A stretch of DNA of 64,000 nucleotides, from positions 62,001-126,000 of the forward strand of contig JAPDNP010000009.1 in NCBI GenBank assembly GCA_025989215.1, written 5' to 3'. Below, piece after piece: positions 9,397-17,989 of the stretch. This DNA comes from Neisseriaceae bacterium JH1-16. GTDB taxonomy: Bacteria; Pseudomonadota; Gammaproteobacteria; Burkholderiales; Chromobacteriaceae. Both the position numbers and the translations under genes were made by a program. The first letter of the stretch is position 1. Every line of letters begins with the position of its first letter. Under the pieces are notes generated by a model. It searched no databases and was not told the origin of the DNA. It saw only the letters and a program-made list of their open reading frames with translations.

Positions 9397-9873
9397 ATGA
9401 GCCTGGAATCCGTCCGCGCCCATCTCGCCGAGGTGGCCCCCGACATCGCAATCATCGAACTGGCCACCAGCACCGCCACCGTCGCGCTGGCGGCCGAGGC
9501 GCACGGCGTCGAGCCGGGACGCATCGCCAAGACTCTGGCGTTTCGCATCGGCGACGAAGTGGTGCTGGTGGTGGCCCGCGGCGATGCGCGCATCGACAAC
9601 CGCAAGATGAAGGACGCCTTCGGAGGCAAGGCCAAGATGCTGCCGGCCGACGAAGTGGTCGAGCTGACCGGCCACCCGGTCGGCGGCGTCTGCCCGTTCG
9701 GGCTGGCGACCGACCTGCCGGTGCACCTGGATGCCTCGCTGCAGGAATTCGACGATGTGCTGCCGGCAGCCGGCGCGGTGCACAGCGCGGTACGCTTGAG
9801 CCCGACGCGACTGGCCGAGATCACCGGCGGGCACTGGGTCGACGTGTGCCAGGCAGTCGCCGAGAGCGCCTGA
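9397..9873 (+). CDS. YbaK/EbsC-family aminoacyl-tRNA deacylase-like protein
   Basis: 158 residues forming a single YbaK/ProX-type editing domain. Family members hydrolyse mischarged Cys-tRNA(Pro), Ala-tRNA(Pro) or related species in trans. Visible signatures are the lysine in AKTLAFR, the DNRKMKDAFG segment and the glycine-rich GHPVGGVCPFG loop. The exact tRNA preference cannot be assigned. A long near-perfect hairpin 12 bp downstream ends the gene. Confidence 0.85.
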   Translation: MSLESVRAHLAEVAPDIAIIELATSTATVALAAEAHGVEPGRIAKTLAFRIGDEVVLVVARGDARIDNRKMKDAFGGKAKMLPADEVVELTGHPVGGVCPFGLATDLPVHLDASLQEFDDVLPAAGAVHSAVRLSPTRLAEITGGHWVDVCQAVAESA

Positions 9874-9884
9874 CCGTTCTCGCC

Positions 9885-9930
9885 CCACCAATGCAAACGG
9901 GACGCTTCGGCGTCCCATTTGCATTGGTGG
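9885..9930. terminator. Shared terminator between convergent genes
   Basis: A stem of 21 positions (CCACCAATGCAAACGGGACGC side) with one mismatch around a TTCG loop. It sits in the 65-bp gap between the YbaK-like gene and the minus-strand regulator, so it can serve both. There is no long T-run on either side. Confidence 0.65.
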
Positions 9931-9938
9931 CTTACCCG

Positions 9939-10559
9939 CTACCGACTTGGCCGAACCCTGTAGGCGCAGCGCCGCGCACCGGCGAGCAGATGCTCGATGC
10001 GCTCGACACTGGCATCCTCGCCGACGCAGCGGCGGAACAGCGCCAGCTCGCTGCGGCAGAAGCCCTGGCAGCTGGTCGCCGCCGCGCAGATCGGGCAGTG
10101 GTTTTCGATCAGCAGCCAGCCGCCCTCCTCTTCGATCAGCTCGGCCATATAACCCTCTTTGCAGCGGATCGCAGCCAGCCGTGCCAACCGTTCGGCCAGG
10201 TTGGCCGAACCGGCCAGCTTCGCGAGATACCCTTGTTCAGCCGATGTTTCGCGCGCGCTGATCAAGCGTTCCAGCCCGGCCTCGCCGAACAGCTCGCGCA
10301 CATTGCCGAGCAGCTGCACCGTCAACTCGCCGTGCCGATCGGGAAAGCGCGCGTGACCGGCCCCGGTCAGCGACCAGTACTGCGCCGGCCGCCCCACTCC
10401 CTCGGCCCGCTGTTCGCAGTCGACCAGCCCCTGCTCACGCAGCGCCAGCAAATGCTTGCGCGCGCCCATCGCGGTGGTGCCTTGCCGTTCAGCCAACGTT
10501 TGCGTCGTCACCGGCCCCAGGCTCTTCAGCAGATACAGCAGACGCTCGGCGGCGCTCAT
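9939..10559 (-). CDS. SufR/DeoR-like winged-helix regulator with C-terminal Cys cluster
   Basis: 206 residues. An N-terminal winged helix (about 5-65; VTTQTLAERQGTTAMGARKHLLALREQGLV) precedes a C-terminal domain with cysteines at 155, 158, 164, 168, 178 and 198 (HCPICAAATSCQGFCRSEL, then GARRCAYRV). This layout matches SufR-like regulators that bind an iron-sulfur cluster; cluster binding here is inferred. Its ATG overlaps the stop of the upstream MFS gene (ATGA), implying translational coupling. It probably represses its own operon through the dyad at 11832-11855 in response to redox or an exported compound. Confidence 0.8.
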   Translation of the reverse strand: MSAAERLLYLLKSLGPVTTQTLAERQGTTAMGARKHLLALREQGLVDCEQRAEGVGRPAQYWSLTGAGHARFPDRHGELTVQLLGNVRELFGEAGLERLISARETSAEQGYLAKLAGSANLAERLARLAAIRCKEGYMAELIEEEGGWLLIENHCPICAAATSCQGFCRSELALFRRCVGEDASVERIEHLLAGARRCAYRVRPSR

Positions 10560-11797
10560 GCGCTTTCTCCGGCCAGCCGGGCGCGCTGCATCAGCCCCCC
10601 CAGCCGCAAGGTCGCCAGCGCGCAGGTCAACCCGCCGATCAGCAGCACCAGCCGGGTATCGAACAGCGTCAGCAGGCTGCCGAACAGCGACATCAGCACC
10701 GCGGCGCAGCAGAAGATCGTCGACAGCAGGCCCATCACGCTGCCCTGGCCGAGCGCGTCGAAGCGCTCCGAACACCACACCGGCAGCAGCGTGTTGTACA
10801 GCGACAGCGGCAGGCCGATCACCACGATCAGCGCGATGCCGACCCGGTCGGACGCAAGCGTCAGCAGCAAGAGCCCCGCCGCCACCAGCGCGGCGTTGCG
10901 CCGGGCGCGCGGCAAGGGGCTGCCGCTGCGGTTCCTGCCGACCAGGAAGGTCGCCCCAGTCATCACGGCGCACAGGCCGGCGGTAACCAGCGCAATGCCG
11001 ACGCTGTCCATGCCGGCGAACTCGACCAGCCACACCGGATAGAAGTCGTAGAAGGCGTTCACCCCGAGCGCGAACGCCAGCTGCATCCAGAACAGCGAGG
11101 CGAGCAAGGGATCGCGACCGAGCAGGCGGAACGAATGCTGCTCGCGCACCAGCCGCCACAACGAGCGGCCTGCGCCCTTGGCCACCGCGCCGGTTTCCGG
11201 CAGCAGCCAGGCCAGCACCGCCAGGCACGGCAACACCGCCAGCGCCGCCAGCCAGAACGGCACCGACTCGCCCAAGGGCAAGGTGAAGCCGCCGATCATC
11301 GGCCCGACCAGCCAGCCCATGTAGAGCATGGCGTTGAGCAGCGCGAACGAGCGGGCACGGTCGATCACCGGGTGCAGGTCGGCCAGGATGGCGCGCGCCA
11401 CCGGCACATTGCCCTCGGTCAGGCCGGTGAGGAAGCGGGTCAGCACGAACAGCAGATAGAGCTTGGCCGACAGCGCCACCGCGGTCAGGCCGTAGCCGAT
11501 GAAGGTCAGCGCCAGGGTGCCGAGCAGCACCCGACGCCTGCCGAGCCGGTCGGACAGCGCGCCGACGAAGCTGCTGCCGATCAGCACGCCCAGCGGGTTG
11601 GCCGCCAGCGCCAGGCCCAGCAGCAGCTTGGGCGGCAGGCCGAGGAAATGGTTGAACGCGTCGGGCGCGCGGTCGACGAAGATCGGCGCGAGGATCGGAT
11701 ACGGCATCGCCACGCCGGCGGTACTCATCAGGGCGACCACGCAAACTGTGGCGAAGATCAGACGGGGATGCTGGACTGCGGCGGTCATGGTGGGCAC
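10556..11797 (-). CDS. Major facilitator superfamily efflux transporter
   Basis: 413 residues, twelve predicted membrane segments. MFS motif A appears as GALSDRLGRRRVLLG between helices 2 and 3, and the TetA-like feature RFLTGLTEGNVPVARA in helices 4-5. Likely a proton-driven exporter of a small molecule; the substrate is unknown. It is the first gene of a two-gene operon with the Cys-cluster regulator, overlapping by 4 bases. An AT-rich dyad lies 35 bp before the start codon. Confidence 0.85.
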   Translation of the reverse strand: MPTMTAAVQHPRLIFATVCVVALMSTAGVAMPYPILAPIFVDRAPDAFNHFLGLPPKLLLGLALAANPLGVLIGSSFVGALSDRLGRRRVLLGTLALTFIGYGLTAVALSAKLYLLFVLTRFLTGLTEGNVPVARAILADLHPVIDRARSFALLNAMLYMGWLVGPMIGGFTLPLGESVPFWLAALAVLPCLAVLAWLLPETGAVAKGAGRSLWRLVREQHSFRLLGRDPLLASLFWMQLAFALGVNAFYDFYPVWLVEFAGMDSVGIALVTAGLCAVMTGATFLVGRNRSGSPLPRARRNAALVAAGLLLLTLASDRVGIALIVVIGLPLSLYNTLLPVWCSERFDALGQGSVMGLLSTIFCCAAVLMSLFGSLLTLFDTRLVLLIGGLTCALATLRLGGLMQRARLAGESA

Positions 11798-11831
11798 TCG
11801 GCAGTGGGTCTGCCGGTAGTATGCCGATTAT

Positions 11832-11855
11832 TTAACAAACAAAATAGTTTATTAA
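11832..11855. promoter_or_regulatory. AT-rich dyad operator upstream of the MFS-regulator operon
   Basis: TTAACAAAC, six bases, then GTTTATTAA: half sites match 8 of 9 as inverted repeats. It sits in a 76-bp gap between the MFS start codon and the end of the RND gene, in DNA much more AT-rich than the surroundings. It is the best candidate for autoregulation by the SufR-like protein. Confidence 0.55.
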
Positions 11856-11873
11856 TTATTCAGCTGGCCATCG

Positions 11874-14800
11874 TCAGTCGCTGTGATGCACCTCGGCCGG
11901 CTCGCCGCGGCGGCGCCGCATCACGCGGTTGTTGAGCCTGTCCAGATACAGGTAGACCACCGGCGTGCTGAACAAGGTCAGCGCCTGCGACAACAGCAGG
12001 CCGCCGACCATCGCGAAACCGAGCGGCCGGCGCAGCTCCGAGCCGGCGCCGGTGCCGAGCATCAGCGGCAGGCCGGCAAGCAAGGCGCACATGGTGGTCA
12101 TCATGATCGGCCGAAAACGCAGCAGGCAGGCCTGGTAGATCGACTCTTCCGGCGTCAGCCCCTGCTCTCGCTCGGCGGTGAGTGCGAAGTCGATCATCAT
12201 GATGCCGTTCTTCTTGACGATGCCGATCAACAAGATGATGCCGATCAGCGCTATCACCGACAGGTCATAGCCGCCCGCCATCAGGATCAGCAGCGCGCCG
12301 ACGCCGGCCGACGGCAAGGTCGACAGGATGGTCAGCGGGTGGATATAGCTCTCGTACAACAGCCCCAGCACGATGTACACCGCGATCAGCGCCGCCGCAA
12401 TCAGATAGGGCTGGGTGGCCAGCGAATCCTGGAAGGCCTGGGCCGTGCCCTGGAAGGAACCGCTCAACGTCACCGGCACCCCCATCTGCGCCTGGGCCTT
12501 GTTGATCGCGTCCACCGCCTCGCCCAGCGACACACCGGGGGCCAGGTTGAACGAAATGGTCACCGCCGGAAACTGGCTCTGATGGTTGATCGACAAGGAG
12601 CCGGTCTGGGTGGTGTCCAGCTTGACGAAGGTCGACAGCGGGATCTGCTGGCCGGTATTCGGCGACGTCAGATAGAGCTTGTCGAACAGGGCGGGGTCCT
12701 CCTGCAGCGCCGGCGTGACCTCCATCACCACGTGGTAGCTGTTGATCTGGGTGAAGTACTGGGTGACCTGGCGTTGGCCGATCGCGTCGTAGATGGTGGC
12801 GTCGATCAGCGCCGGCTGAATGCCGAAGCTTGCAGCGCGGTCGCGGTCGATGGTCAGCGTGGCGCTGGGGGCAGAGTTCTGCTGGTCGGTAGCCAGGTCG
12901 GTTAGCTGCGGCAGCTTGCGCAGCCGCTCCAGCACGCGCGGCGCCCACGCATTCAGCTCGCCCAGGTCCGCATCGGTCAGCGTGTACTGGTACTGGGTGC
13001 GCGACAGCCGCCCGCCCACATTGATGTCTTGCCCGGCCTGCAGGAACAGGTTCACCCCCTGCAGCTTGGCGAGCTTGGGCCTGAGGCGCGCGATCACCTG
13101 GTCGGCGTTGAGCTTGCGCCCCTCGGCCTTGGGCTTGAGGTTGATGTAGAAGTTGCCGGTGTTGAAAGTGGTACTGCCGGCCACGGCGGCGAAGCTCAGC
13201 ACCGCCGGGTCCTGGCGTACCACGTCGGCGATCTGGCGCATGTGCTCGTTCATCGCCTTGAACGAGGAGTCCTGTCCGGCCTCGGCGAAGCCGAACACGA
13301 AGCCGGTGTCCTGCTGCGGGAAGAAGCCTTTGGGAATCACCACATAGAGCAGCACCGAGGTCGCCACCGTGGCCAGGAACACCAGCAGCGTGACGAACTG
13401 GTGCCGGAGCACCAACTCCAGCCCGCGCTTGTAGCCGCCCAGCATCGCATCGAAGCCGCGTTCGAACAGGTTGTACAGCCTACCGTGCCGGCTGCTGTGG
13501 TTGTGCTTCAGGTAGCGCGAGCACAGCATCGGCGTGAGGGTCAGCGACACGAACACCGATACCACGATGGTCAGTGTCACCGTGATGGCGAACTCGCGGA
13601 ACAGCCGCCCGACGATGCCGCCCATCAACAGTAGCGGGATGAACACCGCCACCAGCGACACCGAGATAGACACGATGGTGAAACCGATCTCGCCCGCCCC
13701 TTTAAGCGCAGCCTCCATCGGCTCCATGCCGTCCTCGACGTGGCGGTAGATGTTCTCCAGCACCACGATCGCATCGTCGACCACGAAGCCGACCGAGATG
13801 GTCAGCGCCATCAGCGACAGATTGTCCAGGCTGAAGCCGAGCAGATACATGATCGCGGCGGTGCCCAGCAGCGCCAGCGGCACGGTGGCGCTGGGGATCA
13901 GCGTCGCCGGCAGGTTGCGCAGGAAGACGAAGATCACCAGCACCACCAGGATGATGGTCAGCACCAGGGTGAACTCCACGTCCTCCACCGAGGCGCTGAT
14001 GGTCTGGGTACGGTCGGTCAGCAGGTTGAAGTGCACCGACGGCGGAATCGCCGCCTGCAGCTTGGGCAGCGCCGCCTTCACACGCGCCACGGTATCGATC
14101 ACGTTGGCACCCGGCTGCTTGCGCACTGCCAGGATGATGGATTGTCCGTTCGGTATGTTGTTCTCGACTGTCATCGCCTTGCCGGCGTAGGCGTAGCCCG
14201 AAAATGTGGTGTTCTCCGCACCGTCGATCGCTACCCCGATGTCGCGTACACGGATAGGCGCGCCGTTCTTGTAGGCCAGCACCACGTCGTTCCAGGGTGC
14301 GGCGTTGAGCAGCTGATCATTATCGTAGACGGTGAAACTCTGCTTGCGGCCGTCGAAGGTGCCCTTGGGCGCGTTCACCGTGACGTTCACCATCTGGGCG
14401 CGGATGCCCTCCAGGCTCAGGCCCAGCGCCGCGATCTTGGCCGGATCGATCTGGACGCGGATCGCCGGCTTTTGCTGACCGCCGATATTGACCAGCCCCA
14501 CCCCCTGAATCTGCGAGATCTGCTGCGCCAGGATGTTGTCGGCAAAGTCGTTCACCACGGTGATCGGCTGCGTCTGCGACGACACCGACATCACCAGGAT
14601 CGGCGAGTCGGCCGGGTTGACCTTGCGGTAGGTCGGCGGGGCAGGCAGGTTGCTCGGCAACTGGCCGGAGGCGGCGTTGATGGCGGCCTGTACGTCCACC
14701 GCGGCGGCGTCGATATTGCGGTTCAGGTCGAACTGCAGCGTGATGCTGGTGCTGCCCAGCGCGCTGGCCGAGGTCATCTGGGTCAGCCCGGCGATCAGCG

Positions 14801-15014
14801 CGAACTGCCGCTCCAGCGGCGTGGCCACGTTGGAGGCCATCGTCTCGGGGCTGGCGCCAGGCAGGCTGGCCGACACCTGGATGGTCGGAAAGTCCACCTG
14901 CGGCAGCGGCGCCACCGGCAGCAGCGGCCAGACGGCGAGGCCGACCAGGAAGATCGCCATCGCCAGCAGCGAGGTGCCGATCGGCCGGCGGATGAAGATC
15001 TCCGACAGGTTCAC
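11874..15014 (-). CDS. RND multidrug efflux pump, MdtB/MdtC-like
   Basis: 1046 residues, the full length of a hydrophobe/amphiphile-efflux RND protomer, with twelve membrane helices and two large periplasmic loops. It starts MNLSEIFIRRPIGTSLLAMAI, as MdtB, MdtC and MuxB do. Helix 4 contains the proton-relay aspartates in GFVVDDAIVVLENI, and the helix 10 lysine lies in GIVKKNGIMMIDFAL. Only one pump gene follows the adaptor, whereas MdtBC and MuxBC systems use two different pump subunits, so this is either a homotrimer or a reduced locus. Its start overlaps the adaptor stop (ATGA). No outer-membrane channel gene is adjacent. Confidence 0.92.
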   Translation of the reverse strand: MNLSEIFIRRPIGTSLLAMAIFLVGLAVWPLLPVAPLPQVDFPTIQVSASLPGASPETMASNVATPLERQFALIAGLTQMTSASALGSTSITLQFDLNRNIDAAAVDVQAAINAASGQLPSNLPAPPTYRKVNPADSPILVMSVSSQTQPITVVNDFADNILAQQISQIQGVGLVNIGGQQKPAIRVQIDPAKIAALGLSLEGIRAQMVNVTVNAPKGTFDGRKQSFTVYDNDQLLNAAPWNDVVLAYKNGAPIRVRDIGVAIDGAENTTFSGYAYAGKAMTVENNIPNGQSIILAVRKQPGANVIDTVARVKAALPKLQAAIPPSVHFNLLTDRTQTISASVEDVEFTLVLTIILVVLVIFVFLRNLPATLIPSATVPLALLGTAAIMYLLGFSLDNLSLMALTISVGFVVDDAIVVLENIYRHVEDGMEPMEAALKGAGEIGFTIVSISVSLVAVFIPLLLMGGIVGRLFREFAITVTLTIVVSVFVSLTLTPMLCSRYLKHNHSSRHGRLYNLFERGFDAMLGGYKRGLELVLRHQFVTLLVFLATVATSVLLYVVIPKGFFPQQDTGFVFGFAEAGQDSSFKAMNEHMRQIADVVRQDPAVLSFAAVAGSTTFNTGNFYINLKPKAEGRKLNADQVIARLRPKLAKLQGVNLFLQAGQDINVGGRLSRTQYQYTLTDADLGELNAWAPRVLERLRKLPQLTDLATDQQNSAPSATLTIDRDRAASFGIQPALIDATIYDAIGQRQVTQYFTQINSYHVVMEVTPALQEDPALFDKLYLTSPNTGQQIPLSTFVKLDTTQTGSLSINHQSQFPAVTISFNLAPGVSLGEAVDAINKAQAQMGVPVTLSGSFQGTAQAFQDSLATQPYLIAAALIAVYIVLGLLYESYIHPLTILSTLPSAGVGALLILMAGGYDLSVIALIGIILLIGIVKKNGIMMIDFALTAEREQGLTPEESIYQACLLRFRPIMMTTMCALLAGLPLMLGTGAGSELRRPLGFAMVGGLLLSQALTLFSTPVVYLYLDRLNNRVMRRRRGEPAEVHHSD

Positions 15015-16165
15015 TTGCTTGCCCCTGCCGAACCGGCACGCGCTTCGGCCACGCGGCTGCCCGGCTTGAGCTTGTATTGCCCGTCGAGCACCACCCGCTC
15101 ACCCGCAGCCAACCCCTGCTCGATGATGGCGGTGCCGCTTTGCACCGGGTCGACCCGCACCGGCTGCGGCTGCGCAACGCCGTTGACGTCGACCTTGTAG
15201 ACATAGGTGCCGTTGGGGCCGCGCTGGATCGCCGCGGCCGGAATGGTCAGCGCCTGCGAGCGGGTGCCGGCCTGCAGCTGCACATTCACATACTGCCCCG
15301 GCCACAGTGCATGCTTGGGGTTGGCAAAGCGCGCCTTGAGCAGCAGAGTGCCGGTGGTGCTGTCGATCTGGTTGTTGATCAACGTCAGCCCGCCGCGTGC
15401 CAGCGGCGTGCTGGGGTCGGTGCGCGCATAGGCCGCAACCGCCAGCGGCTTGCTGTCGACGCGGTGCGCAGTGTTGATGGCGCCAAAGTAGTCCTCCGGC
15501 ACGGTGAACTGCACCATGATCGGGTCGATCTGGTTGATCACCACCAGACCCGTGGTATCGGTGGCATGCACGATATTGCCCGGGTCGATCAAGCGGGCGC
15601 CGGTGCGGCCGGACAGCGGCGAGCGGATGGTGGTGTAGGCCAGCTGCACCTTGGCGAAGTTGACCTGAGCAATATCGGTCTTAACCGTGGCCGCCAGTTG
15701 GTTGACCAGCGCCCGCTGGGTATCGAGCGTCTGGTGCGACACCGAGTTTTCCTTGACCAGCTCAACATAACGCGCCAGGTCGATGCGCGCATTGGCCAGC
15801 TGCGCCTCGTCGCGCGCCTGCTGCGCCTGAGCCTGGGCCAACAGAGCCTGCAACGGCTGCGGGTCGATCAACGCCAGCAGCTGTCCGGCCTTGACGTCCT
15901 GTCCCTCGACAAACAGCACCTTGTCGAGCTGACCGTCGACGCGCACCTTGACGGTGACGCTCTGCTCGGCGTGCACCATGCCGACCGCAGTGAGATAGAT
16001 CGGCACATCCTGGCTAACGACCCGTACCGTGCCAACCGCAATCGGCGGCGGCTGAGCGACCTTGGTCGAGGTCTCGCCCCGCCCGGCCAGGCTCCATACC
16101 GACAGGGCCACGACTCCGACCCAGCCTAATGTCGAGCCAGGTCGGGAAAACCGCCCTTTGGACAT
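15011..16165 (-). CDS. RND periplasmic adaptor (membrane fusion) protein
   Basis: 384 residues. An N-terminal membrane anchor (about 12-30) is followed by the barrel-sandwich lipoyl half (VRVDGQLDKVLFVEGQDVKAGQLLALID), a helical hairpin (about 105-165), the second lipoyl half (IRSPLSGRTGARLIDPGNIV) and the beta-barrel/MP domains. It joins the inner-membrane RND pump to an outer-membrane channel. There is no lipobox cysteine, so it is anchored by the transmembrane segment or secreted. First gene of the pair. Confidence 0.9.
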   Translation of the reverse strand: MSKGRFSRPGSTLGWVGVVALSVWSLAGRGETSTKVAQPPPIAVGTVRVVSQDVPIYLTAVGMVHAEQSVTVKVRVDGQLDKVLFVEGQDVKAGQLLALIDPQPLQALLAQAQAQQARDEAQLANARIDLARYVELVKENSVSHQTLDTQRALVNQLAATVKTDIAQVNFAKVQLAYTTIRSPLSGRTGARLIDPGNIVHATDTTGLVVINQIDPIMVQFTVPEDYFGAINTAHRVDSKPLAVAAYARTDPSTPLARGGLTLINNQIDSTTGTLLLKARFANPKHALWPGQYVNVQLQAGTRSQALTIPAAAIQRGPNGTYVYKVDVNGVAQPQPVRVDPVQSGTAIIEQGLAAGERVVLDGQYKLKPGSRVAEARAGSAGASK

Positions 16166-16403
16166 GCCTATCGCTCCCTAGAGACAGAACGGCCCATATG
16201 GCATCGCCAGTGGGCCCGTCAGCATTGCCGACACCGTGGCCTTCGGCCAACTTTAGTTAGCTACTCTAAGCATGATAGTCAGCCGCCCTAGCAACTGGCT
16301 GGCAAAAAACGCCGTTGCCGACTACGCTGGCAACGAAGACCGTCCACGCCGCCCGGCAAGCCTAGAACGATCAGAACCAGCACCATCAAAAAATGGAATC
16401 AGC

Positions 16404-16709
16404 GTGAAAAGAACCTATCGACTGCTCGCCTGCGTGGCGAGCGGCCTGCTCGGCATGGCCGGCCAGAGCCAGGCGGGAAGTTTCGGCGGCTTCGGCGGTG
16501 GTGCTCCGATGATCGGCTACGGCTCTTCCGGCGGCTTCGGTGCCTATCGCTCGCCCGAGATCAGCCCTGCCACGGTGCGCGACAATCGTGCGACGGTGCC
16601 GCCCTACAGCCAGGAACGGGTCGACTGGCTGCGGCAGCAGGTGAGCCTGCATATGCAGGGCTGCGGCTGTGCGCTGTGCCAGGAGCTGCGGGCCGATACC
16701 GCCAGCTGA
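16404..16709 (+). CDS. Small secreted Cys-motif protein, first of a tandem pair
   Basis: 101 residues from a GTG start. It begins VKRTYRLLACVASGLLGMAG and is cut, by the usual rule, after QSQA: a Sec signal peptide. The mature part is glycine-rich (GSFGGFGGG) and ends with a compact Cys motif, GCGCALCQELR. Both ends match the protein encoded at 16969-17229, which shows that the GTG, not an ATG 132 bases upstream, is the homologous start. Function unknown. The CxC/CxxC arrangement could bind metal or form disulfides in the periplasm. Confidence 0.62.
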   Translation: MKRTYRLLACVASGLLGMAGQSQAGSFGGFGGGAPMIGYGSSGGFGAYRSPEISPATVRDNRATVPPYSQERVDWLRQQVSLHMQGCGCALCQELRADTAS

Positions 16710-16968
16710 GGCTGGAGCACGGCGGCTCCCCGGCAACGACAATGACAGCGTCCCGCTGCACCGCTGGACTGAGGTGGGGCGGCTAGTCAGGGTGGTAGCA
16801 AATGGCTAAGCTGTCGCTAGCGCCCAACCCCGGCGGATGGGCAACGCGGTCTTGCCGCCGTATCGGTATGACCCGTCGCAACGACGATACTGCCGCTCTT
16901 GACCGGGCCCGCATGTACGCCGCCCAAGACCCAGTTTTCCGGGAGCCTCCCGGCAGGAAGGAACACCG

Positions 16969-17229
16969 ATGAAGCCCCGCTATCGTCTCGCCGCCGCCGG
17001 CGCGACCGGTCTGGTCGGCCTGATGGGTCAGGCTCAGGCCGCCGGCCTCGCGGCGCTGCCGGCACAGACTCCGGCGGTCGTGATGGAGCAAGCTCTCCCC
17101 GGTGCCCGACCGTTGACCGCGGAGGAAAAGTCGCTGCGACTGCACGCGATCCTGCGCCAGTACGGGCTTGGCTGCGGCAACCCGAACTGCCCGCTCTGCC
17201 GCGGCCTACCGCCGGCCGGCAACGGCTAA
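16969..17229 (+). CDS. Small secreted Cys-motif protein, second of a tandem pair
   Basis: 86 residues with a strong ribosome site (AGGAAGGA). Signal peptide MKPRYRLAAAGATGLVGLMG, cleaved near GQAQA. The mature chain ends RQYGLGCGNPNCPLCRGLP. It is a paralogue of the protein encoded at 16404-16709: same KxRYRL start, same G(M/L)xGQxQA cleavage region and a related terminal cysteine motif, but a different middle. The 259-bp gap between the two genes holds no clear terminator. I do not recognise the family. Confidence 0.68.
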   Translation: MKPRYRLAAAGATGLVGLMGQAQAAGLAALPAQTPAVVMEQALPGARPLTAEEKSLRLHAILRQYGLGCGNPNCPLCRGLPPAGNG

Positions 17230-17372
17230 GAGCGGCCCACTTGGCGTTGTTGTGCTGCCTTGCCGTGCACCTTATGTATGTAGCCGCGCAGAGACGTCGA
17301 CTTTGCCTCGTTTTCCGCGGCGGCACGCTTGGCCCGGACCGTTACGCTGAGATTTGTTAGCGGCGCTCAGCC
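17228..17372 (-). repeat. Dispersed repeat family 2, minus-strand copy
   Basis: On the minus strand it begins GCGCCGCTAACAAATCTCAG and contains CACGGCAAGGCAGCACAACA before ending near GGGCCGCTCTTA. It matches the better preserved copy at 48738-48851 at both ends and in the core. It starts at the stop codon of the second secreted-protein gene. Confidence 0.65.
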
Positions 17373-17398
17373 CCCTGTCGTTTCCCCATCGGAAATAC

Positions 17399-17434
17399 AA
17401 AAGTCCGGCCACATCGTGATGTGGCCGGACTTTT
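17399..17434. terminator. Bidirectional terminator
   Basis: A perfect 16-bp stem (AAAAGTCCGGCCACAT and its complement) with loop CGTG, flanked by A-run and T-run on opposite sides. It ends the minus-strand CHRD gene and blocks read-through from the left. Confidence 0.92.
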
Positions 17435-17449
17435 TACATCTCCACGCGT

Positions 17450-17878
17450 TCAGGGCGCCTTCTTGAGCTGGCCGCGGATCTCGCCGCCGGGGTTCTGGGC
17501 GGTATGGACGTTGAAATACCAGTTGCCGGCCATCAGGTCGCGCGCCTGGTCGTCGGTCAGTACCGCCTGTCCCTTGATCGGGCTGGCCAGACCATCGGCC
17601 GGGATCGGTACCTGTACCCCGGCGTTGCTGCCAACCGGCGCCGGGCCGTGGAAGTGCGCCGCAGTGGCCGGGCCGGATAGCCCGCCGTAGTTGATCTGGT
17701 ATTTCAGCACCTTGCTGTCGGTGTTGTAATTGGCTTCGAGATAGCCGGTGCCGTTGCCGGTTTTCGGTGGCACTTCACTGGCGACGTTCAGCGAAGCGCG
17801 GAACATCACCGTTTCGGCCAACACCAGGGTCGAGGACATCAGCAGGCAAGCAACGGCGGCAAGACGGAACAGTTTCAT
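17450..17878 (-). CDS. Secreted CHRD-domain protein
   Basis: 142 residues: a Sec signal peptide (cleavage near LVLAET) and one CHRD domain (about 25-140). The domain hallmarks are ASEVPP near the start, AAHFHGPAPVGSNAGV in the middle, and NWYFNVHTAQNPGGEIRGQL at the end. CHRD domains were named from chordin; in bacteria they occur singly in exported proteins of unknown role. Monocistronic. Confidence 0.85.
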   Translation of the reverse strand: MKLFRLAAVACLLMSSTLVLAETVMFRASLNVASEVPPKTGNGTGYLEANYNTDSKVLKYQINYGGLSGPATAAHFHGPAPVGSNAGVQVPIPADGLASPIKGQAVLTDDQARDLMAGNWYFNVHTAQNPGGEIRGQLKKAP

Positions 17879-17907
17879 GACTTTCCTCCCTAAACGGCCC
17901 TAAAAAG

Positions 17908-17946
17908 ACGCGGCGCCCGGCGGGACAATGCCGCCGGGCGCCGCGT
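17908..17946 (-). terminator. Terminator of the scoAB operon
   Basis: A perfect 16-bp GC-rich stem (ACGCGGCGCCCGGCGG side) with a 7-base loop, followed on the minus strand by TCTTTTT. It lies 43 bp after the scoB stop codon. Confidence 0.85.
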
Positions 17947-17989
17947 TCTACTACTTATAGGACAGCTTGGCGCCGAAGAAAGCCCGCGC

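Noticed and set aside
9939-11744. One 601-residue protein on the minus strand
   Set aside because: The first two thirds are an out-of-frame reading of the MFS gene. Only the C-terminal 206 residues, starting at 10559, are a real regulator.
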